From: Candidatus Zixiibacteriota bacterium
GTDB lineage: Bacteria > Zixibacteria > MSB-5A5 > GN15 > FEB-12
DNA length: 53,730 nt
NCBI GenBank assembly: GCA_029860345.1
Contig: JAOUBJ010000014.1
Location: forward strand, 1-53,730
Direction of reading: 5' to 3'
Shown: positions 43,590-52,180 of the stretch, one piece after another
Position numbering within the stretch: the stretch's first letter is position 1
Layout: each line of letters begins with the position of its first letter
The notes under the pieces: generated by a model
Database searches by the model: none
Seen by the model: the letters and a program-made list of their open reading frames with translations, nothing else
Told to the model about the DNA's origin: nothing
Program-made: the position numbers and the translations under genes

Positions 43590-45041
43590 TCAGGCGTTGT
43601 TTGTCAATTCGATTTGTTCTACTGCCCGCCGCATTCGCCCTACCACCACCGGCTGTGAAAGTACGGCCAGCATCTCATAAAGCGAAGGACCGGTTGGTCG
43701 CCCGGACACGGCCAGCCGTGTCGGATGAATAAGTCGACCTTTCTTCAGACCTTTCTCCTCAGCCAGCGCGGACAGGCATGGTTCTATCGTCTCGGGCGTA
43801 AAGGCCTCAAGCCGCTCGAACCGTTCAGACAGCGCCGTCAATAACTCACCGTTCTCGGCGGTAAACTGCTTGGCGGCGGCTTCGGGGTCATACTTGTAAT
43901 CAAACTCAAAGAAATATCCACTCAGTTGAACAAAGTCTACGATGCGCCTGGCGCGAAGTTTGAGCGTACCGATCACCTGACGAAGATACTCCCAGCGAGT
44001 CTCCAGCCAGTATTTGGTGGTCAGACCGGCCTCAACCAACAGTGGCGCCACCAGCACGGCCAGGTCATGGTCGGACGTAGCGGCGATGTATTCCTGATTG
44101 AAGGCAATCAGTTTCTCTTCATCAAACACGGAGTTGGACGGGTTGAAATTGTCGGGAGTAAAGCTTGAGATCAACTCGTCTACTGAGTAAATCTCTCGAT
44201 CGGTCTTTGGTGACCAGCCCAGCAGGCAGAGATAGTTGAACATTGCTTCCGGCAGGACTCCTTCATTGCGAAACTGAAGGACGTCCTTGTCGCCCCGACT
44301 CTTGGACACCTTTTTCTTGTCGGTACGCAGGATCATGGGAACGTGCGCAAATTTCGGGATATCAAAACCCAGGGCTGTGTACAGATGGATTTGCTTGAAT
44401 GTGTTTGTGATGTGATCGTTGCCACGCAGTACGTGCGTGATCCCCGTAGCGTGGTCATCGACCACCACGGCCAGATTGTAGGTGGCCGATCCATCCGAAC
44501 GAGCCACGATAAAGTCTTCGATGTCACCTGAGTTGCGGACCAGCTCGCCCGACACCATGTCGTCGAAAGTGCAATCACCTTCGGGAATCCGCAGCCGAAT
44601 GGTATGCGGCTCACCGGCGGCCAGGCGCCCGGCGACTTCATCGGACGAGAGCTTCAGACATCGCCGATTGTATCGCAGATCGGTTTTTTCGGCGCGCGCC
44701 TTGTCTCGGTCGGCCGCCAGCATCTCCGTCGTGCAAAAACAGGGATAGCCGTTTCCGGACTGAGCCAGTGTCTGCACATGTTCTTTGTAGATGTCCAGAC
44801 GATCCGCCTGATAGATTATATCCTCGTCCCACTGCATACCAAGCCAGGTGAGGGCGGACAGAATGGCTTCGGTGAATTTTGGGTCGCTTCGCTCGGTATC
44901 GGTGTTCTCGATTCGGACTAGAAATTTACCGCCGTAGCGGCGTGCGAACAGATAATTGAAAATAGCGGTGCGGGCCGTACCGACATGCACGTATCCCGAC
45001 GGCGAGGGAGCGATGCGAACTCGAACTTCTGGTTGATCCAT
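43590..45041 (-). CDS. gltX: Glutamyl-tRNA synthetase GltX
   Basis: A 483-residue class I aminoacyl-tRNA synthetase that charges tRNA-Glu. The HIGH-type motif is HVGTART in IAPSPSGYVHVGTART, followed by LVRIENTDTERS. The KMSKS-type loop is KKVSKSRGDKD, after DHITNTFKQIHLYTALG and HVPMILRTDKKK. The anticodon-binding C-terminal domain is complete. ATG 45041 is the frame's first. The rubrerythrin-like gene follows 24 bp downstream on the same strand. Confidence 0.96.
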   Translation of the reverse strand: MDQPEVRVRIAPSPSGYVHVGTARTAIFNYLFARRYGGKFLVRIENTDTERSDPKFTEAILSALTWLGMQWDEDIIYQADRLDIYKEHVQTLAQSGNGYPCFCTTEMLAADRDKARAEKTDLRYNRRCLKLSSDEVAGRLAAGEPHTIRLRIPEGDCTFDDMVSGELVRNSGDIEDFIVARSDGSATYNLAVVVDDHATGITHVLRGNDHITNTFKQIHLYTALGFDIPKFAHVPMILRTDKKKVSKSRGDKDVLQFRNEGVLPEAMFNYLCLLGWSPKTDREIYSVDELISSFTPDNFNPSNSVFDEEKLIAFNQEYIAATSDHDLAVLVAPLLVEAGLTTKYWLETRWEYLRQVIGTLKLRARRIVDFVQLSGYFFEFDYKYDPEAAAKQFTAENGELLTALSERFERLEAFTPETIEPCLSALAEEKGLKKGRLIHPTRLAVSGRPTGPSLYEMLAVLSQPVVVGRMRRAVEQIELTNNA

Positions 45042-45056
45042 AGTCTCTCTTAACTT

Positions 45057-45707
45057 TCAAGTAGTCTCGGGTGCCGATGGTGGGTCGTCCTTTGTTTCTT
45101 CCTCGGTCGGCTTCGGTCGTACTACCGGGGAAGGCGATTCTATCTCTGTCGTCGTCGGTTGAAAAGGTGGCGCCGCCGACAGTTCAGGCATGTCCGTCGC
45201 CGGCCTCGGCGGCGTCGGGTCGGCAACCGGGGCTGCTTCTGATGACACACCTGGAACCGGTGGTGGTGGTGGCGGCGTAGTACGCCTGGGAGGTGGCTCA
45301 TGCACCGGCGGCACCGACACAGCCGCTTCATCAACAGTAGCGAGAGCCGCTCTGGGGCGCACCGGCGTGGCTGACCGCGCCTGCTTCACCGGGTCAAGGT
45401 CAAATTCAAGGCCGCCCATCATGCGGACGATCAAATTGTAGACGGCTACCAGCAACACACCGATCATGGTATGAAACACGGCCGCGAACAAGGAGCACAT
45501 TATCGGTAGTATCACCAACATCGCTGTGAACGAAACCTCGGAGGGATTCATAGCCCCGCCGGGAAACCCGCCAAGTTCGGCCATACTGACCATTACAGGG
45601 AGCAGTATTGCGTAGAGCAACCCGAGGATGAAACCAATCACGAGGTTTATGAAGAACGAAACTTTCGTGAAAGACCAGATCCCGAGCGATTTCAATTCGT
45701 AGCGCAT
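45057..45707 (-). CDS. Membrane protein with DUF3566-like segments and Pro-rich tail
   Basis: A 216-residue integral membrane protein. A short polar start (MRYELKSLGIWSFTKVSFF) leads into two or three hydrophobic segments (INLVIGFILGLLYAILLPVMV, MLVILPIMCSLFAAVFHTMIGVLLVAVYNLIVRMMG), then a tail of about 100 residues rich in Pro, Ala and Thr (RRTTPPPPPPVPG), disordered. The N-terminal pattern resembles the DUF3566 family. GGGGAG precedes ATG 45707. gltX follows 15 bp later. Role unknown. Confidence 0.75.
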   Translation of the reverse strand: MRYELKSLGIWSFTKVSFFINLVIGFILGLLYAILLPVMVSMAELGGFPGGAMNPSEVSFTAMLVILPIMCSLFAAVFHTMIGVLLVAVYNLIVRMMGGLEFDLDPVKQARSATPVRPRAALATVDEAAVSVPPVHEPPPRRTTPPPPPPVPGVSSEAAPVADPTPPRPATDMPELSAAPPFQPTTTEIESPSPVVRPKPTEEETKDDPPSAPETT

Positions 45708-45810
45708 GCATCTCCCCTTCTACTGATTTGTCTGCCCGTCACGGTAGGGCCGTGCCGCAGCCGTCTATGCGTCCGTCTGTTGCAAGTCATGGCGTTCTCA
45801 TCCGTCTGTG

Positions 45811-47925
45811 TCAACTCCTTGATGGCCTGACAATAAAGCGTGCATCCACGGCTGCGCATTGTTTTTTGTCCGGGGAGGCAATGAATGGATTAATATCGAT
45901 TTCCGAAAAAGCGTGAAAGTCCCTGACCAATTGCGACAGCCTGAGTAACGTTTCGATGATGACATCCTGATCTACCGATGGCGCTCCCCGAAAACCGTCC
46001 AGCAACGGAAATGACTTGAGCGAACGAATCATGTCACGCGCTCCCTGGTCGGTGAGGGGCAGGATGCGGAAAGATACATCCTTCATTATCTCCACGTAGA
46101 TTCCACCTAATCCGAACATGATGAGCGGCCCAAACTGCGGATCGGTCGACATACCCATCACGGTTTCAATCCCACCGGATATCATCTTTTGCATAGCCAC
46201 CGAGAACTCGCCCTCTTCTCCGTGGTCAAGTATGCGCTGTTTGAGAACCGAGAACGCCTTGCGGACTTCTTTGCCGGTTCGGAGATCCACCATGACACCG
46301 CCAACCTCGGTCTTGTGCAATACAGGCGGTGTATTGACTTTCATCACCACAGGGAATCCGAGCTTGGAAGCCGCCTTGACCGCTTCATCGGGACTAAAAG
46401 CATATCTATACGGCACAGCCGGGATACCATAGGCGCGCAAAATGTCAATTGCGTCCTCGCCTACAATGGCCTCACTTCCGTTGGCTTCCGCCCGCGTGAC
46501 GATTTTCTCCACCGTGGCTTCGTCGACCTTGAAAGTGCGGACCTTGCCGCGGGGATGCAGCATGCGCTGGCGATATTTGTGCATACTCGACAATGTTTTG
46601 GCCGCTGCTTCCGGAAAGATGTATACCGGTATGCCGTGCTCTCGAAGATAGTTCATGCCGACCGACTCAAGTCCCACGCCCATGAAACAAGCGGCCAATG
46701 TTTTGTCTGTTCCCTCCAGACCCTTGCGAATGCAACGGGCCACATCGAGTTGGTCGATAGTCACCGGCGGCACCACTATGGTCACGATGGAATCGTAGCG
46801 ACGGTCGTTTTTCACGGCATTAAGCGTGATTTCGAACTCCCGCCCACCGGCGCCGGCCACCATGTCCATGGGGTTGGCGAACGATGCTTCAGCCGACACA
46901 TGTTTTTTTAGAATTTTCACGGTGGACGATGACAGCGCCGGCATCTCCATTCCGTTGTTGATCAGCGCATCGGTAGCCAGAATGCCCGGCCCGCCTGCAT
47001 TGGTCACCACAGCGACCCGGTTACCCCGGGGCAGAGGCTGGCGGGTCAACGCCTGGGCGACATCGAAAAGTTCCTCAACCGTATCCACGCGCATGACGCC
47101 GGTCTGTTCGAACAAGGCATCAACACCAACGTCCAGCCCGGCCAGTGCGCCGGTGTGCGAAGAGGCCGCCTTGGCGCCCAGCTTGGTACGGCCGGACTTG
47201 ACCGCCACGATCGGCTTGTGCCGGACTACCTCGCGAGCAATCTTGGTGAAATTGCGTGGATTACCGAAGTTCTCAAGGTACATCAGAATAACGTCGGTGT
47301 CGGGATCGGTCTTGAGGTATTCGAGCATGTCATTGGATGAAATATCTGCTTTGTTGCCGATTGACGCCACTATCGAGAAACCAATCCCCAAATCGTGTGC
47401 GACATTCACGATAGCCTCGCCCATAGCGCCTGACTGAGTTATGAATCCAATTCGGCCGGACATGGGATAGGTCTTACCAAAAGTAGCGTTGAGAGATACG
47501 TCGGGATGTGTGTTGACGATTCCGAAACAGTTGGGTCCGATCATACGCATTCCGTATTCACGAACCACTTTCAGAACCTCCATCTCCCTCCTTTTTCCCT
47601 CTTTACCTACTTCCGAAAAACCGGCCGAGATCACGACGACGCCTTTGACACCCTTCTCGCCGCACTGTGCCACGACCTCTCTGACGTCCCCCTTGGGGAC
47701 AATGATAATGGCCAGATCGACCGCGTCGGGGACATCGAGAACGGTGGAGTATGCTTTGATTGAGAGGATTACACTCGCCTTGGGGTTTACCGGAAAGACC
47801 TTGCCGTTGAACTCGGCCAACAGCATGTTGCGCACAGTCTCTCGCCCGATGGATCCTTTACGTGTAGAAGCCCCGATCACAGCCACCGATCGCGGCCTGA
47901 AAATCGCATCCAACTGTTGTTTCAT
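45811..47925 (-). CDS. ADP-forming acetyl/acyl-CoA synthetase (fused subunits)
   Basis: A 704-residue fused-domain enzyme, with CoA-binding alpha domain first (SVAVIGASTRKGSIG, GPNCFGIVNTHPDV, GFITQSGAMGEAIV), the alpha-part ligase domain holding the phospho-His in SHTGALAG, then the ATP-grasp beta domain (DILRAYGIPAVPYRYA, FPVVMKVN, MGMSTDPQFGPLIMFGLGGIYVE, INPF). It converts acyl-CoA, ADP and Pi to the acid, CoA and ATP, making ATP in fermentation, or runs in reverse. The carboxylate substrate is not readable. An intergenic gap of 276 bp separates it from ppdK. Confidence 0.9.
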   Translation of the reverse strand: MKQQLDAIFRPRSVAVIGASTRKGSIGRETVRNMLLAEFNGKVFPVNPKASVILSIKAYSTVLDVPDAVDLAIIIVPKGDVREVVAQCGEKGVKGVVVISAGFSEVGKEGKRREMEVLKVVREYGMRMIGPNCFGIVNTHPDVSLNATFGKTYPMSGRIGFITQSGAMGEAIVNVAHDLGIGFSIVASIGNKADISSNDMLEYLKTDPDTDVILMYLENFGNPRNFTKIAREVVRHKPIVAVKSGRTKLGAKAASSHTGALAGLDVGVDALFEQTGVMRVDTVEELFDVAQALTRQPLPRGNRVAVVTNAGGPGILATDALINNGMEMPALSSSTVKILKKHVSAEASFANPMDMVAGAGGREFEITLNAVKNDRRYDSIVTIVVPPVTIDQLDVARCIRKGLEGTDKTLAACFMGVGLESVGMNYLREHGIPVYIFPEAAAKTLSSMHKYRQRMLHPRGKVRTFKVDEATVEKIVTRAEANGSEAIVGEDAIDILRAYGIPAVPYRYAFSPDEAVKAASKLGFPVVMKVNTPPVLHKTEVGGVMVDLRTGKEVRKAFSVLKQRILDHGEEGEFSVAMQKMISGGIETVMGMSTDPQFGPLIMFGLGGIYVEIMKDVSFRILPLTDQGARDMIRSLKSFPLLDGFRGAPSVDQDVIIETLLRLSQLVRDFHAFSEIDINPFIASPDKKQCAAVDARFIVRPSRS

Positions 47926-48201
47926 CGCCTGATGGACCCTAACATATCACTTGGTGCACTGCCGGACGAGGACTGATCAGGCCCTTCAACGCAGTCGGAA
48001 TGCCAATGATTCCGCACCAATCCAACCACTCAAATCACGTCTGAATGAACGCCCTGCCCGGCAAAAGTCAAGCGAAACTTGCGAGATGTAGGTTGGATGG
48101 ACCGATGTTGTGTAATCCGAAGGATCATGTGACCAACGGATGGCAACAAAACGTCGTTCAGCAAGGACCCACCGGTAATATTGACCCATCGGCCTGGAGG
48201 G
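47926..48201. other. Gap between the acyl-CoA synthetase and ppdK
   Basis: About 276 bp with no recognisable gene. It should contain the promoter of the synthetase gene, but I cannot identify convincing boxes. Confidence 0.4.
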
Positions 48202-51200
48202 CTACTTCTTCTTTTTAGAGGAAGTAGTACTCCAACGCAGAGTCGACTGCGCCGCCGCCAGTCGAGCTATCGGCACGCGATACGGCGAGCAGGACACGTA
48301 GTCAAGTCCGACCCGATGACAGAAATCAATCGAGTCCGGGTCTCCACCATGTTCGCCGCAGATACCTACCTTTAGATCCGACCTTACCGAAACCCCCTTA
48401 TCATGCCCCATTCTCACTAACTGACCGATGCCTTTCTGGTCGATAGTGATAAACGGATCGCTGGGCAAAATGCCGTGATCGACATAATGACTCAGGAATT
48501 TCCCGGCGTCATCGCGTGAGAAACCCATAGTCATCTGAGTCAGGTCATTGGTGCCGAAACTGAAGAACTCCGCCTCCTCAGCGATTTCGTCGGCGGTCAG
48601 GGCGGCGCGCGGAATCTCAATCATGGTCCCGACCAGGTATTGCAGGTCCTTGATCTTACGTTTGGCAATAACCTGGTTGGCAATGCGCTGAGCTACTTCT
48701 TTCTGGTGCTTGAATTCATTGACATGCCCGATGAGAGGGATCATTATCTCCGGATGCACCTCTTTTTTGTCCTTGGCCACGGCACAGGCCGCTTCCATTA
48801 TTGCCCGCACCTGCATCTCAGTTATCTCCGGATACACAATGCCCAGACGACAGCCTCGATGACCAAGCATGGGGTTGAGTTCCGTAAGCTCGTCGATACG
48901 CTGGATGATTCTCTCGAAGGCCTCCAGCTTCTCTTCGTACTCTTCGTCGGTTTTCTTGTCCAGACCGGCGATTTTGGCGTCTATTTCCGCCTTGCGCGGG
49001 AGGAACTCATGAAGAGGTGGGTCCAGAGTTCTGATCGTGACCGGTTTGCCCTCAAGGGCGATGAAGATTTTTTGGAAGTCCTTTTTTTGCATCGGCAGCA
49101 GTTTATCCAGAGCCGCCTGACGATCTTCAACAGAGTCGGCCAGGATCATTTCCTGAACGATGGGTATCCGATCCTCGGCAAAGAACATGTGTTCAGTCCG
49201 GCACAAGCCGATACCCTCGGCGCCGAACTTAACCGCCTGAAGGGCATCGCGCGGTGTATCGGCATTGGTTCGAACCTTAAGGGTGCGGATCTCATCGGCC
49301 CACTCCATGAAGGTTGAGAACTCACCGGACAACTCAGGTTCTATAGTAGGCACTTCACCAAGGATTACATCACCGCTGGACCCATTGAGTGTTATCGTCT
49401 CGCCTTCTTTAATGATCAGTTTGCCGATCTGAAAGCGTTTCTTGGCAGCATTGACACGGATGGCTTCGGCGCCTGAGACACAGCACTTGCCCATGCCCCG
49501 AGCCACCACCGCGGCATGCGAGGTCATACCACCGCGCGCGGTGAGAATACCCACAGCGGCGTGCATGCCTTCGATGTCGTCGGGATTGGTCTCTTCGCGC
49601 ACCAGCACGACCGACTTCTTCTTTCCCTGCTTGACAGCTTCCTCGGCGGTGAAATAGACTTTTCCAGAGGCAGCTCCGGGCGAGGCAGGCAGGCCCACGG
49701 CGATAACATCAAACTTTGCCTTGGGATCAAGACTGGGATGGAGCAGTTGATCGAGCGCTTGCGGATCGATCCGCATGATCGCTTCGTCTTTTGTAATCAG
49801 TTTTTCCGCAACCATGTCGACGGCAATCCGAATGGCAGCCTGAACAGTGCGTTTTCCGGATCGGGTCTGGAGCATATACAGCTTGCCGCGTTCAATCGTG
49901 AACTCGAAATCCTGTACATCACGATAGTGCATCTCAAGTCGGCCGGTGATCGTCTTCAATTGCTTATAGACATCAGGCATCTCCGCGTTCAGTTGCTTAA
50001 TCGGCTGGGGCGTACGGACGCCCGCCACGACATCTTCGCCCTGGGCATTCAGCAGATACTCTCCGTAGAACTCCTTGGCGCCGGTGGCCGGGTTACGAGT
50101 GAATCCCACGCCGGTGCCCGAGTCGTTGCCCATATTGCCGTAGACCATGGCCTGCACATTGACGGCCGTGCCCAGATCGCCCGGCAAGTTCTCTATGCGA
50201 CGATATGAGATTGCGCGCGGGCTGTTCCAACTGCGGAATACGGCATCGCGCGCCATACGTAACTGTTCGTAAGGATCCTGCGGAAACGATTCACCGGTCT
50301 TGCGCTTGATAATCTGTTTGTATTTTTTGACGATGTTCTTGAGATCATTGACCTGTAATGAACTGTCTTGCTTGATGCGTCTCTCGGTCTTGGTTTTGGT
50401 GATGACATGTTCGAAGACATCCTTGTCAATACCCATGACAACATTGCCGAACATGGCAATAAAACGTCGATAGTTGTCCAGCGCAAAACGCATGTTTCCG
50501 CTGACCTCAGCCAGTCCATTCACCGCTTCTTCGGTAAGGCCAAGATTCAAGACCGTATCCATCATCCCCGGCATGGAGAATCTCGCACCGGAACGAACCG
50601 ACACCAACAAAGGATCTGAGGGATCGCCAAATTTCTTGCCGATGACCTTTTCGACTTTAGCCATGTAAGTTTCCAGGTCATGCTCCAGCGCCTTTGGCAC
50701 TTCCAGCGCGTTTTCATAGTATAGCTTGCAAACATCGGTGGTTATGGTGAACCCGGGTGGTACAGGGATTCCGGCATTGGTCATTTCAGCCAGGCCGGCT
50801 CCCTTGCCGCCCAGCAGGTCGCGCATATCGCCATTGCCCTCGGCAGTGCCGCCGCCGAAGGAATAGCAGAACTTACCTTTGGGAGCAGCCTTCACAGGCT
50901 GCTTGGGTACGCTCTTTGTTTTTCTCTGAGTTGTTACTTTCTTTACTGCTGTTTTCACGACTTTTTTTTGAACTTTCTTCTGAGCTTTCTTTGGGACTTT
51001 CTTCTTTGCCACTGTCTTTTTGACAGAGCTCTTCTTCCTGGTGGTCGCCTTGGTTGTCACGGCCTTTTTCTTACCTGCCTTTTTGGTTGCGGTGGTCTTT
51101 TTATTGCCTGCTTTTTCAGTTGCAGTGGCCTTCTTCTTACTGGCCGCTTTGGTCGAAGCGGTTTTTTTCTTACCTGCTGCCTTGGTCTTAGTGGTCTTTT

Positions 51201-51210
51201 TATTGGACAT
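48202..51210 (-). CDS. ppdK: Pyruvate phosphate dikinase with a histone-H1-like N-terminal tail
   Basis: A 1002-residue PPDK, interconverting pyruvate + ATP + Pi and PEP + AMP + PPi. Residues 1-112 are an extra tail, 40 Lys in the first 110, with Thr/Ala/Val and few acidic residues (SNKKTTKTKAAGKKKTAST style), like the C-terminal domain of histone H1 or bacterial Lys/Ala-rich DNA-binding tails. The enzyme proper begins at about 113 (KFCYSFGGGTAEGNGDM), with the nucleotide-binding domain, the phospho-His565 in GGMTSHAAVVARGMGK, and the PEP domain with the catalytic Cys974 in VSCSPYRVP. ATG 51210 follows GAGGGAG. No normal PPDK start codon lies near residue 113, so the tail appears part of the product. 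Confidence 0.93.
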   Translation of the reverse strand: MSNKKTTKTKAAGKKKTASTKAASKKKATATEKAGNKKTTATKKAGKKKAVTTKATTRKKSSVKKTVAKKKVPKKAQKKVQKKVVKTAVKKVTTQRKTKSVPKQPVKAAPKGKFCYSFGGGTAEGNGDMRDLLGGKGAGLAEMTNAGIPVPPGFTITTDVCKLYYENALEVPKALEHDLETYMAKVEKVIGKKFGDPSDPLLVSVRSGARFSMPGMMDTVLNLGLTEEAVNGLAEVSGNMRFALDNYRRFIAMFGNVVMGIDKDVFEHVITKTKTERRIKQDSSLQVNDLKNIVKKYKQIIKRKTGESFPQDPYEQLRMARDAVFRSWNSPRAISYRRIENLPGDLGTAVNVQAMVYGNMGNDSGTGVGFTRNPATGAKEFYGEYLLNAQGEDVVAGVRTPQPIKQLNAEMPDVYKQLKTITGRLEMHYRDVQDFEFTIERGKLYMLQTRSGKRTVQAAIRIAVDMVAEKLITKDEAIMRIDPQALDQLLHPSLDPKAKFDVIAVGLPASPGAASGKVYFTAEEAVKQGKKKSVVLVREETNPDDIEGMHAAVGILTARGGMTSHAAVVARGMGKCCVSGAEAIRVNAAKKRFQIGKLIIKEGETITLNGSSGDVILGEVPTIEPELSGEFSTFMEWADEIRTLKVRTNADTPRDALQAVKFGAEGIGLCRTEHMFFAEDRIPIVQEMILADSVEDRQAALDKLLPMQKKDFQKIFIALEGKPVTIRTLDPPLHEFLPRKAEIDAKIAGLDKKTDEEYEEKLEAFERIIQRIDELTELNPMLGHRGCRLGIVYPEITEMQVRAIMEAACAVAKDKKEVHPEIMIPLIGHVNEFKHQKEVAQRIANQVIAKRKIKDLQYLVGTMIEIPRAALTADEIAEEAEFFSFGTNDLTQMTMGFSRDDAGKFLSHYVDHGILPSDPFITIDQKGIGQLVRMGHDKGVSVRSDLKVGICGEHGGDPDSIDFCHRVGLDYVSCSPYRVPIARLAAAQSTLRWSTTSSKKKK

Positions 51211-51250
51211 AAAGACTCCCTCTTATCCGTCCATCCACACATTTGGCGTT

Positions 51251-51279
51251 ATGGTACCCAAAATCGACCGTTTGAGCAA
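51251..51279 (-). promoter_or_regulatory. Possible promoter of ppdK
   Basis: On the reverse strand, TTGCTC (51274-51279) and TACCAT (51251-51256) are separated by 17 bases, about 40 bases before the ppdK start and just after the upstream gene's terminator. The boxes are weak. Confidence 0.4.
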
Positions 51280-51283
51280 CATA

Positions 51284-51319
51284 ATAAAAACGATTGAGAA
51301 GTCAGCAACTTCCCAATCG
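51284..51319 (-). terminator. Rho-independent terminator of the small basic protein gene
   Basis: On the reverse strand, CGATTGGGAAGT pairs with ACTTCTCAATCG (12 bp, one G-U pair, loop of five bases) and is followed by TTTTTATT. It separates the small gene's transcription from ppdK. Confidence 0.85.
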
Positions 51320-51344
51320 TCATAAGTCTAACTGTTTCCAGGGT

Positions 51345-51701
51345 TTACATTGTAAAGAAACGTTCGCCCTTGATTATCTTCTCCAGGATACGGATAGTTT
51401 TTTCAACAGGGGCATGCATAAGATCAGTCGTGTTGAAGGTGGTTCTCACTACCTCCCTGGGTGCAGTAAATCCGGAACGTCCCCGCCCACCACGAGCTTT
51501 CTTCTTATGAGTCAAGTTGTACTGCCTCTGGTATTCCTTTGCTTTTTCTTTGTGCATCTGATAATACCTTCGTTGGTATTCTCTTCGAGCCTCCGCGGTT
51601 GACAGCTTTCCCTTTGTTGAGCCCCTTTTCTTGGCCGCGTCAAGTTGCTCACTGGAGTCAGTGCTGGGTGTGGCTGGGGTGGTTTTCTTAGTCCGAGCCA
51701 T
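51345..51701 (-). CDS. Small basic repeat protein, possible DNA-binding
   Basis: A 118-residue basic protein of unknown family. A Thr/Lys-rich N-terminus (ARTKKTTPATP) precedes two tandem 15-residue repeats, EYQRRYYQMHKEKAK and EYQRQYNLTHKKKAR, the sort of charged aromatic helix seen next to homing-endonuclease or nucleic-acid-binding domains. A Gly/Arg patch (GGRGRSG) and a helical end (PVEKTIRILEKIIKGERFF) follow. It has its own promoter (TTGACA-17-TATTGT) and terminator. It lies next to ppdK, whose tail is similarly rich in Lys/Thr/Ala, but the two are not homologous as far as I can see. Confidence 0.65.
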   Translation of the reverse strand: MARTKKTTPATPSTDSSEQLDAAKKRGSTKGKLSTAEARREYQRRYYQMHKEKAKEYQRQYNLTHKKKARGGRGRSGFTAPREVVRTTFNTTDLMHAPVEKTIRILEKIIKGERFFTM

Positions 51702-51786
51702 TACCTACCTCACTTTCCATGTGTTCCAGAAAGGCTACCCAACCCTTCTGAGTTCACCACCAATGGCCTTGGTTCCTCCAGCAGCG

Positions 51787-51815
51787 ACAATAGGAAAGAA
51801 TTACCTGTATGTCAA
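51787..51815 (-). promoter_or_regulatory. Sigma-70-type promoter of the small basic protein gene
   Basis: On the reverse strand, a consensus TTGACA (51810-51815) and TATTGT (51787-51792) are separated by exactly 17 bases, about 85 bases before ATG 51701. An AT-rich palindrome sits right upstream of the -35 box and could act as an UP element or operator. Confidence 0.75.
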
Positions 51816-52072
51816 GTGATTTCTTCGATTTTTTCGAAAAAAGTTTATCTTAAGATGTCACCTCCTATGCAGTTACGAGTCGCAACATTTTCAGTTTTCG
51901 TATCGCGGGCAGTATCAACGATTTATGCGGGCCGGCCGGGGGCGCCGTAATGGCTTGTCGAGCAACCACTTACCTCGATCACCAACAAACTCCTACATAC
52001 ACCAGTAGATTCTGAGTTACCTGTATCCTTTATACGCATATCACCTTAAGAAGGTTGGATGTGATAACGAGC

Positions 52073-52090
52073 GTCAAGTTTTAACTTGAC
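52073..52090. repeat. Perfect 8-bp inverted repeat
   Basis: GTCAAGTT-tt-AACTTGAC. It is an unexplained palindrome in the gap beyond the terminator of the membrane-protein operon, and could be a regulator's binding site. Confidence 0.5.
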
Positions 52091-52124
52091 ATAAATTTAA
52101 TACTATCAGGAGACAGTATAATTC

Positions 52125-52158
52125 AAAAAATCCCACCCGGCCAGAAGCAGGGTGGGAT
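52125..52158 (-). terminator. Rho-independent terminator of the membrane-protein operon
   Basis: On the reverse strand, ATCCCACCC pairs perfectly with GGGTGGGAT across an 11-base loop, followed by six T. It lies 23 bases after the stop of the 268-residue membrane protein. Confidence 0.9.
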
Positions 52159-52180
52159 TCATATAGGTATGGTTGTTGCC

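Larger units (their letters stand above)
51702..52120. other. Regulatory-looking intergenic region rich in palindromes
   Basis: Besides the promoter of the small basic gene, this gap holds a perfect 14-base palindrome TTTTTTCGAAAAAA (51829-51842) just upstream of the -35 box, an ATCTTAAGAT palindrome at about 51847-51856, and arms GTCAAGTT/AACTTGAC at 52073-52090. No gene is seen. Confidence 0.55.

Noticed and set aside
48640-50208. Plus-strand frames of 225-230 codons inside ppdK
   Set aside because: They are shadows of the strongly biased ppdK codons and have no starts or motifs.
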